DNA of 64,000 bases from Neorhizobium sp. JUb45 (GTDB taxonomy: Bacteria; Pseudomonadota; Alphaproteobacteria; Rhizobiales; Rhizobiaceae): positions 868,001 to 932,000 of the forward strand of contig NZ_SLYW01000002.1 of assembly GCF_004343585.1 (NCBI RefSeq), in the 5' to 3' direction. Both the position numbers and the translations under genes were made by a program. Below are positions 27,044-34,828 of this stretch, piece by piece. The notes below the pieces were generated by a model. That model was given only the letters and a program-made list of their open reading frames with translations, was not told the DNA's origin and ran no database searches. The stretch's first letter is position 1; every line of letters starts with the position of its first letter.

Positions 27044-27589
27044 TCAGAAGCGCGGCATCGGGGCCGACAGCGGCACGTTGGGGCGTGTCCACAGGTTCGG
27101 GCCGGAAATGCCGTAGGAGGGGATGGTGACCACGTCGCTGGTGGTCTTGAAGGTCAGCGCCTCTTCATAGGTGAAAACCTTGGCATCGCGCTTTTCCGAC
27201 GAACAGCCGCTGTACCAGGCAAAAATCACCCAGTGGGCAAAGTCCTTCAGCTCGCCTTCGGGGATGTCACCAAAAAACTCTTCGACCGTCTTTGCCTGCT
27301 TCTTTTCGGCAATGGCGATGATGGCATCAAGCATGCCGGCAAAATTCGTGTATTGGCCTGTCGCCGTCTCGGCGATGCGGGCGCCGACATCGGGGTTAAG
27401 CCGATGGTCGATCAGCAGATTGGAGAGCTGCATGAAGCGGCTCTGCGCGCCGGCATCGACCGCCGCCAGCGCCATGCCGGGACAGAGCGAAGCCGCCATG
27501 CTGCCGGCAAGAAGGGTGGCGCCGCTGAGCAGCATGCCGCGGCGCGACATCATCAGCTTGCCGTTGGGATCGTTCGACTGTCTCGTCAT
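27044..27589 (-). CDS. Sugar dehydrogenase small subunit, Tat-exported
   Basis: 181 residues. The leader SRRGMLLSGATLLAGSMAA is a twin-arginine signal. The mature part resembles the small (gamma) subunit of FAD-dependent sorbitol/fructose/gluconate dehydrogenases, including FAHWVIFAWYSGCSS near the middle and a C terminus ending in MPRF. These subunits usually carry the partner GMC subunit through the Tat pore. The ATG at 27589 follows AGGA; an ATG at 27604 is also in frame. First gene of the three-gene operon. Confidence 0.88.
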   Translation of the reverse strand: MTRQSNDPNGKLMMSRRGMLLSGATLLAGSMAASLCPGMALAAVDAGAQSRFMQLSNLLIDHRLNPDVGARIAETATGQYTNFAGMLDAIIAIAEKKQAKTVEEFFGDIPEGELKDFAHWVIFAWYSGCSSEKRDAKVFTYEEALTFKTTSDVVTIPSYGISGPNLWTRPNVPLSAPMPRF

Positions 27590-27867
27590 CGTTTTCCTGT
27601 CCATGAAGAAAGCGAGGCTGTTGCCTGCGGGAAAAGGGTTTTCGGCACGGCCGGTGCGTTGCATCGGCGAAAAATGTCGGGCAAGGTCGCGCTCTTCACC
27701 GTGGCGCTGAGCGCCTGGCGTCCGGAGACTGGAAAATGCTGACGGATTTCGGGCATGCGGAAGTCACGAAAAAAAGCGCGAGCGGACCTGTTGACGCTGT
27801 CGCGAGACAGCGCAGTCCTCCACCGCGCCAAATTAGTTGGATAGCTGATGATCAGTTACGCCACCAG

Positions 27868-27881
27868 TTGACGTATGTCAA
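27868..27881. promoter_or_regulatory. Inverted repeat, possible MarR operator
   Basis: TTGAC-GTAT-GTCAA is a perfect five-base inverted repeat 23 bases before the MarR start codon, in the 315-base gap between the divergent marR-like and dehydrogenase genes. MarR proteins bind such short palindromes near their own promoter. The role is inferred from position only. Confidence 0.45.
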
Positions 27882-27904
27882 TCTGTCGCAGGGAGACGTT
27901 TTCC

Positions 27905-28348
27905 GTGATCGTGACCGCCGAGCATATGCTGAATACCCATGGGATACTCTTGCGGCGCTGCCAGCAGGTGGCGCTTGCTCTGTTTACGGAAGAGGCGTCG
28001 GAATTCGGGTTTTCCCCAACCCAATATAGCGCGCTGGCATTCACCTATATCGAACCGGGCATTCAGCAGAACATGCTTGGTGAACGCATCGCACTCGACC
28101 GCTCGTCGGTGACAAAATGCGTCGAGATTCTCGAAAACGAGGGTTTGATCCGGCGCGAAGTCGACAGCAAGGACAGGCGCGCGCGCCTGCTGTTCATCAC
28201 GCCCGAGGGCGAACAGGTGTTGCAGACGGTGCATGAGGCGGCGCTCAAGGCCAGAAGCCGTATCCATTCGGCCATGGGAAAAGAGCGGTTTCAGAATTTT
28301 CTGGAAGACATGAAGGCCTTCAGTGCGATTCTGGAGGAGAAAGCCTGA
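27905..28348 (+). CDS. MarR family transcriptional regulator
   Basis: 147-residue winged-helix regulator. The DNA-binding region has the usual run LGERIALDRSSVTKCVEILENEGLI, followed by the wing VDSKDRRARLLFITPEGE with the conserved DxRxR pattern. Start taken at GTG 27905, which has AGGGAG nine bases upstream; ATGs at 27875 and 27926 are alternatives. It is divergent from the sugar dehydrogenase operon, so it may repress that operon and itself; the ligand could be an organic acid or phenolic compound. Confidence 0.85.
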   Translation: MIVTAEHMLNTHGILLRRCQQVALALFTEEASEFGFSPTQYSALAFTYIEPGIQQNMLGERIALDRSSVTKCVEILENEGLIRREVDSKDRRARLLFITPEGEQVLQTVHEAALKARSRIHSAMGKERFQNFLEDMKAFSAILEEKA

Positions 28349-28498
28349 CGTGTTCCGTGTCGGGCTGATGCCGACGAAGGTCATTCAAACCGTCGAACTG
28401 TGCTGACGTTTCAGCCTTCGTGTTTTTCGAATCAGGAACAAAATGATTCCGCTGCCGTTATGCGCAAACAATGACGCGTGAGCGCGCGGAGATCAGTT

Positions 28499-28747
28499 AT
28501 GCTTTCCAATAGAGTTTCGTCGACCGTATTGTCTTCCGATGATCTGGAAGAGATCGATCGCTTCCATACCGCATGGTGCGAAGAGAACGGCGTCGACAAG
28601 ACCGATGCCGAGGCGCTCGATGTGGCGTCAGGGCTGATCGATTGGTATGCTTCCGACACGAAGTACCGTTCGCGCACAAAACTCGATCAGGCGCCGGCTC
28701 TGCCCGAATCTGAACGGATCAAATCCCTCCTCATGCGGATCACCTGA
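28499..28747 (+). CDS. Short acidic hypothetical protein
   Basis: 82 residues, not recognised. Acidic first half (SSDDLEEIDRFHTAWCEENG) and a basic C terminus; soluble, probably helical. GGAG sits seven bases before the ATG at 28499, favouring it over an upstream in-frame ATG. Stands alone after the marR-like gene. Confidence 0.6.
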   Translation: MLSNRVSSTVLSSDDLEEIDRFHTAWCEENGVDKTDAEALDVASGLIDWYASDTKYRSRTKLDQAPALPESERIKSLLMRIT

Positions 28748-28904
28748 AACATTCGGACGAATGTCTGTGCAGACGATTCGATTTCGATGGCAGGAAGACG
28801 TGACCTTGCCGTCTCTCGAAACAGCCTGATCGCTGAGGGCGGACTGAAAACGCTCGGTTCTGATTAACGGGGATAAATGCCTGCACACGGCGATAGTCCG
28901 TATA

Positions 28905-28953
28905 GCAGAAAAGAAAACGCCCGCTTTCGGATTTCTCAACGAAAGCAGGCGTT
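28905..28953 (-). terminator. Terminator downstream of tRNA-Asn
   Basis: A 14-base arm (28916-28929) pairs with 28940-28953 with a single mismatch and a ten-base loop. Read on the reverse strand it ends in TTTTCTTTT, twelve bases after the tRNA, as expected for a tRNA transcript terminator. Confidence 0.8.
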
Positions 28954-28965
28954 TGTCTTTTAATT

Positions 28966-29040
28966 TGGCTCCCCGGGCCGGATTCGAACCGGCGACCTGT
29001 CGATTAACAGTCGAATGCTCTACCGCTGAGCTACCAGGGA
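28966..29040 (-). tRNA. tRNA-Asn (anticodon GTT)
   Basis: On the reverse strand the 75-base unit begins TCCCTGG and ends with the matching CCGGGGA stretch, a discriminator base and an encoded CCA. The anticodon loop is CTGTTAA, giving anticodon GUU for asparagine. The D arm (GCTCAGCGGTAGAGC) and T arm (GGTTCGAATCC) are standard. Confidence 0.96.
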
Positions 29041-29188
29041 AAAACCGCGTCGCCGCGGCGGTGAGCGGGGTAATACAAACGCTTGAGCCATTTGCCAAGC
29101 GCTTTTTTGCAAAAAAATGAAGGAACTTGTTTTATCCACTGCGACTTCCCACTTCGCGCCTGAAAATATCGACCAAAATGGAGGCCAG

Positions 29189-29476
29189 ATGGCTGCGACT
29201 GACGAGGAAAAAAGGTCCGGGTTCGGGATCGATCCAAAGGACGGAAAGCTGATGCTTGGGCGCTTTCGCCTTCCTATGCCGCGTTCTCGCTACGGTCGCA
29301 TGGCATTGGGCATCCTGCTGGTCATCTGCGGCTGCCTCGGTTTTCTGCCCATACTCGGATTCTGGATGGTGCCGCTCGGCCTTCTCGTTCTTTCCGCCGA
29401 TATTGCCTTCGTCAGACGCAAGCGGAGGCGTTTTGCCGTCTGGTGGGCGCGTCGGCGTGCCCGCGATGCCCGATAA
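29189..29476 (+). CDS. Small membrane protein of unknown function
   Basis: 95 residues. A polar N terminus is followed by two closely spaced hydrophobic segments (MALGILLVICGCLGFLPI and FWMVPLGLLVLSADIAF), then an Arg-rich tail (RRKRRRFAVWWARRR), as in small inner-membrane proteins with an inside-positive C terminus. GGAGG precedes the ATG at 29189. The hairpin with a PxxG turn resembles the PGPGW-type family, but that is a weak guess. Confidence 0.65.
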   Translation: MAATDEEKRSGFGIDPKDGKLMLGRFRLPMPRSRYGRMALGILLVICGCLGFLPILGFWMVPLGLLVLSADIAFVRRKRRRFAVWWARRRARDAR

Positions 29477-29480
29477 ACAG

Positions 29481-29518
29481 AATCGCCCGCGAAAATTCTG
29501 AGATTTTCGCGGGCGATT
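29481..29518. terminator. Bidirectional terminator with 16-bp perfect stem
   Basis: Arms 29481-29496 and 29503-29518 pair perfectly around a six-base loop (TCTGAG). It begins five bases after the small membrane protein stop and faces the convergent exoD-like gene, so it can end both transcripts. Confidence 0.9.
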
Positions 29519-29550
29519 TGATTCTGCGTTTTGCGTCCGGACTTTTGTCC

Positions 29551-30201
29551 TTACGAACTGAAGACCGACATCAATCCCTGGCCGGCGCTGAAGGCGGCAT
29601 AGGCGAGCGCGGCGAAATAGATTTTCGTGCCGACGAGAAATGCATAGCCGCCAAGCACGACCAGACCATCACGCTGGATCATGCCCACCGCCAGAAGCAG
29701 GATGGCGACTGCCGGCAGCGTGTTGGAAAATGGAATGAGGCCGAGCGGGAACATCAGAAGAATGCCGCCGACCGTGATGGCCAGCGCATTGATGCGGTTG
29801 GCAATGGTGCTGCCGGTCAGCTGCGTCATGCGCGGTTTGACGAAACGGTCGAACTTCCCGACGATGCCGATACCGCGTTCCAGCGCCGGCACCAGTTTGG
29901 CTGTGTCGAGCTTGCGGTCGAGAATGCGTCTTGGCAGCCAGGGCAGGCGGTTCATGCACACGGCGATGCCGACCAAGATGATGGCGGCGCCGAACACGGT
30001 GCTGACGCCCGGAATGGAGACGGGAATGAGGAAGGGCAGGGAGGCGATGGCGCACAGCAGCAAAAGCCCCTGCTCGCCGACGGCATCCATCAGCTCACGC
30101 AGCGTGATCGACTGACCACGTATGCCGCTGACAAGCGCCTGCAAAGTCTCCGTCAGGGAGCGCGAGGTATCTTCGAATTCGACCGATTGCTGCACATTCA
30201 C
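29551..30201 (-). CDS. exoD: ExoD-family exopolysaccharide synthesis protein
   Basis: 216-residue membrane protein of the ExoD family. It has the usual order: a soluble N-terminal part (LQALVSGIRGQSITLRELMD), then LLLLCAIASLPFLIPVSIPG, a second hydrophobic pair, and GSTIANRINALAITVGGILL with LIPFSNTLPAVAILLLAVG. In rhizobia ExoD is needed for normal exopolysaccharide and alkali tolerance; the biochemical role is not known. No other exo genes are adjacent, although exoR lies 10 kb away. Confidence 0.85.
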   Translation of the reverse strand: MNVQQSVEFEDTSRSLTETLQALVSGIRGQSITLRELMDAVGEQGLLLLCAIASLPFLIPVSIPGVSTVFGAAIILVGIAVCMNRLPWLPRRILDRKLDTAKLVPALERGIGIVGKFDRFVKPRMTQLTGSTIANRINALAITVGGILLMFPLGLIPFSNTLPAVAILLLAVGMIQRDGLVVLGGYAFLVGTKIYFAALAYAAFSAGQGLMSVFSS

Positions 30202-30322
30202 CTCCGTGTTGATGCGGTTGTGATGTGTCTAGCAGCTTTGATGCCAAGCGAAAACCGACCTCGCGGCTCGCCGGCGGGCGAACCGTCATTCAGGCTGGCC
30301 GGTAGAGCGCCGAGCGGAAGTC

Positions 30323-30427
30323 TTATTTATGCGCCACGAAATGATCGTACATGCCGACACAAATGACCAGCGCAAGCACGCCGAGTACAAACGGATTAAT
30401 GGCGGTGACAAATTCAAGATAGTGCAT
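30323..30427 (-). CDS. 34-residue single-pass membrane protein
   Basis: From ATG 30427-30425 to TAA at 30323-30325, preceded by GAGGAGA at eight bases, a strong ribosome site. The product starts MHYLEFVTAINPF, has one hydrophobic helix (VLGVLALVICVGMY) and ends DHFVAHK. Size and shape resemble small accessory membrane peptides such as those of terminal oxidases, but no partner is next to it. Transcribed toward the exoD-like gene, 121 bases away. Confidence 0.55.
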   Translation of the reverse strand: MHYLEFVTAINPFVLGVLALVICVGMYDHFVAHK

Positions 30428-30720
30428 GACGGTTTCTCCTCTTACCGCATGACAAGCTTACCTCAGGGAGGGGGTGCGGCATTGATCCGCCGCAAATGCT
30501 CCTCCCGGTCCACGCATCGCAGGGCGCAATGCGGTGCCGTCGGTCTCCTCAGCCCTTCAGCACACGGTTATGTTAGCAGATTTGATGACTGCCTGCCAGA
30601 GCGCGTGTTCGTGTGATTTTTCTTCGATGGTTTTCGACAGTGCCGATGGTCAGGATCGCTCAAGAAAGCGGGTCCACACTTGTTTTTCATCAAGGGCGCC
30701 AGACTGGAAAGGCGGCAGGC

Positions 30721-31002
30721 ATGGTGAAATTTATGGTGATCGAGGGCGGCAAGGGCAGATTTGCTGCGAATGAAGCGGGCAGGGCCGGTCGGCCAACATC
30801 CGAGGATGTGCGCAAGGAGGCGGAACGGCGCATCCATGCCAGCGGTTACGACGACTGGCGGGTACGGGAACTGGCGACTGGTACGCCGATGCCAATCGAA
30901 ATCCGCTATCTGCGCATGCAGATCGAGTATGCCGCACAGGCGATCGCGCGTTTTGTAAAGATCCCGGCCGATTTCGCCTCGGACAATTACTGGCCGGCGT
31001 GA
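30721..31002 (+). CDS. Hypothetical protein, small and basic-helical
   Basis: 93 residues, not recognised. The centre has a repeated charged helical pattern (SEDVRKEAERRIHASGYDDW) and a second helix (IRYLRMQIEYAAQAIARF). No membrane segment or signal. The frame is open further upstream, but GGCGGCAGGC before the ATG at 30721 and the drop in coding quality before it favour this start. Confidence 0.6.
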   Translation: MVKFMVIEGGKGRFAANEAGRAGRPTSEDVRKEAERRIHASGYDDWRVRELATGTPMPIEIRYLRMQIEYAAQAIARFVKIPADFASDNYWPA

Positions 31003-31289
31003 TCGAATGTCGAAGGAGAATTTAGAACGGCCTGCGTGATCTCGCGGCAGCAACGTGACGTCAATCGGTCGCCCGACCCCGTTCTAAAGCTAACGGCAGT
31101 CGCGTTCTGCGGCGCTTTTGCCAGAAGCGGCCGTATGCGTCCAGTGGCATTTCGAATCGCGATGCCTGCCGCATGTCTGAAAGGACAGGGGAAACCGCAG
31201 GATCACTGGAAGGCCCGCCTCGATGCGGTGATCGGTTCTTTCGGTGAGAGGTGGGTTTTACCACATGCAGCCGTTCTGTCCGCAAATCT

Positions 31290-31436
31290 TCACTTCGGCG
31301 GCTCTGTTATGCTCGAATGTGTGTCGATCTCACCGGTCCTGCCGGTCATCCATCGTTCGGTCGCAAAGACGGACACGAAGATGGCGAGGGTGATGAGCAC
31401 AAGGATGGCGGCGGCGCGCGCGTGGTTGATTTCCAT
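31290..31436 (-). CDS. Possible 48-residue single-pass membrane protein
   Basis: A short frame from ATG 31436 to TGA at 31290-31292. Residues about 8-24 are hydrophobic (AAAILVLITLAIFVSVF), followed by a polar tail, as in small membrane peptides. AGGA lies only three bases before the ATG, a little close. A long, poorly supported frame also lies on the forward strand here, so the call is tentative. Confidence 0.35.
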   Translation of the reverse strand: MEINHARAAAILVLITLAIFVSVFATERWMTGRTGEIDTHSSITEPPK

Positions 31437-31652
31437 TCATCCTATATGGGATGCGCATGCGCGGTAACGAAGCGCCAATCGCAATTCTTTAAAATACGAC
31501 GGCAGCGACTTCTTGTGAACACATTGAGCGTCTATGTGTTTGTATCGGCATTGCTGATGAGCACCGAAACTTTCGGAGTTCGCAATTGCCGCTGTCGCTT
31601 TTAGCCTTTGACCACGGATGTACTGGCACCGGTGTTCGAAGCGACGATGAGG

Positions 31653-31683
31653 AAGGTCGGTGCGGTTTCGCCCGGCCTTTTTT
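31653..31683 (+). terminator. Rho-independent terminator without an upstream gene
   Basis: AAGGTCGG (31653-31660) pairs with CCGGCCTT (31672-31679), with an inner GCG/CGC extension, and is followed by six Ts. No supported forward-strand gene ends before it; the last one stops at 31002. It may end a small RNA starting in roughly 31440-31560, or attenuate the short gene that begins 27 bases later. Confidence 0.7.
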
Positions 31684-31709
31684 CATTTCCGGCGACCCGA
31701 AAGAAAATC

Positions 31710-31883
31710 ATGAAAAAGACCGATGCGGCCCTGCTTCTCAAGAGAGCACAGCGACAGATCGCCAATACCAGCGCGGGCGGCCAGCTTGGCGGAACGAATA
31801 ACGGCCAGGGCTACGACGCCAAGACCACAGGCGCGAACAACAACCGCGGCAGCAAAACGCGGCCAGCCGGCGGCAAGAAATAA
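31710..31883 (+). CDS. 57-residue basic low-complexity protein
   Basis: Starts at an ATG giving MKKTDAALLLKRAQRQ and continues into an Asn/Gly/Lys-rich tail ending PAGGKK. No membrane segment. The ribosome site is weak (AAAGAAAA), and there is an in-frame upstream extension. A clear terminator 24 bases after the stop supports a transcribed gene. Function unknown; the basic tail could bind nucleic acid. Confidence 0.5.
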   Translation: MKKTDAALLLKRAQRQIANTSAGGQLGGTNNGQGYDAKTTGANNNRGSKTRPAGGKK

Positions 31884-31906
31884 GCACCCGTATGTGCCTG
31901 CAATGA

Positions 31907-31930
31907 AAGCCGCCTTCGGGCGGTTTTTTT
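31907..31930 (+). terminator. Rho-independent terminator
   Basis: AAGCCGCC/GGCGGTTT stem with a TTCG tetraloop, then a run of Ts. Lies 24 bases after the stop of the 57-residue gene. Confidence 0.9.
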
Positions 31931-32068
31931 ATGGGCAGCAGGGCAGGTTCTTTTAATAGGGCGACTGTCGTCGGGAATGAATCCGGCTTGCAGCACGCCT
32001 GTAACGCACGATGTCTCGCATCGAGCGCCCCGAGAGGGGTATCTATTTGATTTTTATTGAGAAAATGT

Positions 32069-32142
32069 TGGAGGCCTCGCCGAGAATCGAACTCGGGTGC
32101 AAGGATTTGCAGTCCTCTGCGTCACCACTCCGCCACGAGGCC
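32069..32142 (-). tRNA. tRNA-Cys (anticodon GCA)
   Basis: 74 bases on the reverse strand, from GGCCTCG to the matching CGAGGCC, discriminator T and encoded CCA. The anticodon loop CTGCAAA gives GCA for cysteine. The D arm is GGCGGAGTGGTGACGC and the T arm GAGTTCGATTCTC. Confidence 0.95.
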
Positions 32143-32475
32143 ATCCGGTAGATAAAAGCGTGCGGTGAGGGGCGTTTAGAACGAATCTATGGGGCGCGCA
32201 AGCCCCTTCATTCTGAACATCCATCCTTTTTTCATGTTGCAGTCACGCGCGCCACCGGTTCGGCTTTGACGCAGGATTTTCGATATCTGCACCATTATGA
32301 CACGCATCCCGGATTACTTTGCCTGTCAGCTGGTTCGCGTTGTGCGGTTGGCGGCCCGCACCGAAAACCGGTGGCGGCCCCGTGTTCGCATGTCCGCCCT
32401 CACGGGGTCATGGCGGCAATAGGTAGAATGTGAGTAAAAGAAAGAATAGTCTGCAGCGCCGGATAGGGCCGTGGC
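32143..32475. other. Intergenic region upstream of tRNA-Cys
   Basis: 333 bases that should contain the tRNA-Cys promoter near its left end. A 41-codon forward frame at about 32297-32422 has no ribosome site and is not called. No terminator or repeat was recognised. Confidence 0.4.
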
Positions 32476-32769
32476 TTAGGTCTTCCCTTCGGTCCGCAGC
32501 ATTTCGGCAATCATCGTGCCGAGCATGGTGTGCAGGTTTCTCGCGGTGCCGAGATCGAACCGCAGGCGGCTGGCAACCTCCACGATTGGCGATCCATTCA
32601 GGTCCATGATCGCCGAGCCAAGCGAAATATAGGCAATATTGTTGTGATGCCGACACTCGGTGATCATGTCGACGAACTTGACCGGTGAGCCATCATCACG
32701 CACCGACCAGAAATTATTGAGATGCGCTACTGTGTCTAAACTTTCGCGAAGGGCTGCGGCGTCTGGCAT
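32476..32769 (-). CDS. Hypothetical protein
   Basis: 97-residue soluble protein, not recognised. It has a compact alpha/beta look (FWSVRDDGSPVKFVDMITE, then YISLGSAIMDLNGSPIVEV, ending TMLGTMIAEMLRTEGKT). The ATG at 32769 is preceded by AGGAGA at seven bases; the frame stays open upstream but without a good start. Divergent from the PIMT-like gene. Confidence 0.65.
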   Translation of the reverse strand: MPDAAALRESLDTVAHLNNFWSVRDDGSPVKFVDMITECRHHNNIAYISLGSAIMDLNGSPIVEVASRLRFDLGTARNLHTMLGTMIAEMLRTEGKT

Positions 32770-33046
32770 TTCTATCTCCTGAAAACATGACATCCTATCG
32801 CCATAAAGTTGAGTGGCCGTCCAGCGCATAGTGAATTTTACGTTAATGCCGACGGGGCGTGCCATCGCCGGGCTTTGTTACGGCGTGGCATATGCTTTTG
32901 CGCGCGACCGTCGGATCGAGGGTGGCGGTGGTGTTCAGGCACATTGGGCGAGTTTTTCTGCTCCGCCACGCACCATTGGCTTGAAAGCCGTCTGCACCGT
33001 CAGTAATACGGGGATCAGTTGGACCGCTTTTATGAGGCGCAGAAGC

Positions 33047-33694
33047 ATGACCGATTACGAAAAAGCGCGGATCACCATGGTGGATAACCAGATCCGTACG
33101 ACCGATGTGACGTCCCACTCGGTTCTCAAGGCGTTTCTCGCCGTTCCGCGTGAAGCTTTCGTGCCGGATGCCGTCAAGCCGATCTCCTATATCGACAATG
33201 ACATTGAAGTGGCGTCGGGCCGTTATGTGCTGGCCGCTTCGCCTCTTGCCAAGCTTTTGCAGATGGCAGCCATCACCCGCGAAGATGCCGTGCTCGAGAT
33301 CGGCTGTTGCACCGGCTACACGGCGGCCCTGCTTTCGCACCTGGCCGGCAGTGTAGTCACCATCGATAGCGACGCGGTGCTGGTAGAGCAGGCCAAGGCT
33401 TCGCTTGCCGGTTATGACAATGTCGAAGTGGCGGCCGGCGACATGGCAAAGGGCCATCATGCCGAAAGCCCCTATGACATGATCTTCATCAGCGGCGCTG
33501 TCGAAGAAGTGCCGGCGGCGCTGTTTGAACAGTTGCGCGATGGCGGTCGCCTGATCGCCGTTGTCGGCCACGGCAATTCTGCCTTCGCCACCCTGTTCAC
33601 CAAGGAAAGCGGCGGTGTTTCTGCAACCCCGCAGTTCAACTCCTCCATCCGTCCGCTGCCGGGTTTCCTGAAGGCGAAAGAGTTCGTTTTCTGA
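33047..33694 (+). CDS. Protein-L-isoaspartate O-methyltransferase-like protein
   Basis: 215-residue class I methyltransferase resembling PIMT. The S-adenosylmethionine motif is VLEIGCCTGYTAALL, where PIMT usually reads EIGTGSGY. The loop that in PIMT carries the catalytic Ser (TISQP type) reads RYVLAASPLA, so repair activity on isoaspartyl residues is doubtful. The start ATG follows GAGGCGCAGAAGC; the frame continues upstream without homology. A second family member lies at 55,477. In rhizobia this gene is, from memory, followed by tolC; here a PopZ-like gene follows instead. Confidence 0.82.
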   Translation: MTDYEKARITMVDNQIRTTDVTSHSVLKAFLAVPREAFVPDAVKPISYIDNDIEVASGRYVLAASPLAKLLQMAAITREDAVLEIGCCTGYTAALLSHLAGSVVTIDSDAVLVEQAKASLAGYDNVEVAAGDMAKGHHAESPYDMIFISGAVEEVPAALFEQLRDGGRLIAVVGHGNSAFATLFTKESGGVSATPQFNSSIRPLPGFLKAKEFVF

Positions 33695-33747
33695 TCAATT
33701 GTCGGCGCGCAAGCGCTGAACAAATCTGTGCACGCGCAGCATGACTT

Positions 33748-33775
33748 GCCCGCCTTCGATTGTTTCGAGGCGGGC
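33748..33775 (+). terminator. Stem-loop after the PIMT-like gene
   Basis: GCCCGCC..TCGA pairs with TCGAGGCGGGC (one bulged base) 53 bases after the PIMT-like stop. It is followed by a weak T-rich stretch (TTTCCCGTT), so it is a possible terminator between this gene and the PopZ-like gene. Confidence 0.5.
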
Positions 33776-33853
33776 TTTCCCGTTAAAATGCCGGTGATTC
33801 GTCCTCGCGTAATCTGAGGCTCGGGATCGTGAACCGTCAGATCGGGGAAGAGT

Positions 33854-34750
33854 ATGGCTCAGCCAAGCGTAGCGCGTGAACCCTCCATGGAAGAGATCCT
33901 GGCGTCCATTCGCCGGATCATCGAAAGCAACGAGCCTGTGGCCGAGGGTGCCACACCGCGCGACTTCGCCGATTATCGCGATGATGATCGCGTGACGGAC
34001 GATGCCGGCGATATCGCTTTCGTGCCGGAAATGGCTGCGAACGATCCGGGTATCCCTGCTCACGAGACTGTGTCCGCCAGGCCCGCGCCGCAGGCCCTCG
34101 ATTTCTCCGCCGAACCTTCCGCGCCTGCTCAACCGGTGCCGGAACGGTCGCTTTCGCTGGCCGACGTTGCCGCGCGCGTTCGCGCCGCGTCCGGTCGTGC
34201 GCCGGAAGTGCCGACTGAAACCCCTCGGGAAACCGTGAAGTCGGACGACCAGCCCGCCGCGCATGCACCGGTACAGACGGTTGCCTCGTCGGCACCGCGG
34301 CCTTTGCCGCGTCCCGTTCTGCCGCCCATTCCGGAACTCGGTGTTGCCGGTTTCAACCCGAATGAAGCTTCCGCCGAACCTGAAAGGATGCCTCGCATCG
34401 TGGAGTCTGCTGTCGAACCGACCATGCCGGAAATCACCTTTGCCGAGCCTGCGCCCGCATCCGAGCCCAAGGCGGAAAAGCCGTTTATCGAGCCGAAGGC
34501 CGAAAGCCTGCCGGCAAAGATCGAGGCAGCCGCCAACCTGATGTCGGCGGAAGCAGGCGCCCAGGTTGCCCGCTCGTTTGGCGAACTGGCCGACATGCTT
34601 GACGGTTTCAATCAGCAGTCTGTCGAGGAAATCGCGCAGGACATGCTGCGTCCGATGCTGCAGGAATGGCTGGACGACAATCTGCCGACGCTGGTCGAGC
34701 GTCTTGTGCGCGAGGAAATCGAGCGCGTGGCCCGCGGCCCGCGTCGTTAA
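33854..34750 (+). CDS. PopZ-like polar organising protein (DUF2497)
   Basis: 298 residues. The N terminus EPSMEEILASIRRIIESNE is the DUF2497/PopZ signature helix; the middle is Pro/Ala/Glu-rich and disordered; the C terminus (SVEEIAQDMLRPMLQEWLD, then VERLVREEIERVARG) is the assembly region. PopZ forms a meshwork at cell poles that anchors the chromosome origin and, in Agrobacterium, marks the growing pole. Located between the PIMT-like gene and valS, as usual for rhizobia. Confidence 0.88.
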   Translation: MAQPSVAREPSMEEILASIRRIIESNEPVAEGATPRDFADYRDDDRVTDDAGDIAFVPEMAANDPGIPAHETVSARPAPQALDFSAEPSAPAQPVPERSLSLADVAARVRAASGRAPEVPTETPRETVKSDDQPAAHAPVQTVASSAPRPLPRPVLPPIPELGVAGFNPNEASAEPERMPRIVESAVEPTMPEITFAEPAPASEPKAEKPFIEPKAESLPAKIEAAANLMSAEAGAQVARSFGELADMLDGFNQQSVEEIAQDMLRPMLQEWLDDNLPTLVERLVREEIERVARGPRR

Positions 34751-34775
34751 TCCGCCGCACCTGCCATTCAATATG

Positions 34776-34803
34776 GCCGCTCCGGTGACGGGGCGGCTTT
34801 TTT
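34776..34803 (+). terminator. Rho-independent terminator
   Basis: GCCGCTCC/GGGGCGGC eight-base stem (one wobble), loop GGTGAC, then six Ts; 26 bases after the PopZ-like stop. Confidence 0.9.
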
Positions 34804-34828
34804 ATTGACTATCGGTACCCCATCTCTT

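Noticed and set aside
25508..27742. Forward frame of 744 codons opposite the GMC and small-subunit dehydrogenase genes
   Set aside because: The reverse-strand genes have clear cofactor motifs and operon structure; the opposite frame has none.
28628..29098. Reverse-strand frame across tRNA-Asn encoding a SSAVEHSTVNRQVAGSNPARGA-like peptide
   Set aside because: This is the translated tRNA sequence, a known source of false proteins.
30499..30506. CTCCTCCC motif resembling the anti-Shine-Dalgarno motif of alpha-proteobacterial small RNAs
   Set aside because: No flanking hairpin arrangement or terminator was seen; eight bases can occur by chance.
31036..31467. Forward frame of 143 codons between two small genes
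   Set aside because: Poor codon use, no ribosome site, and it overlaps a better small reverse-strand candidate.
32297..32422. Forward 41-codon frame upstream of tRNA-Cys
   Set aside because: No ribosome site, Arg-rich low-quality product and no terminator.
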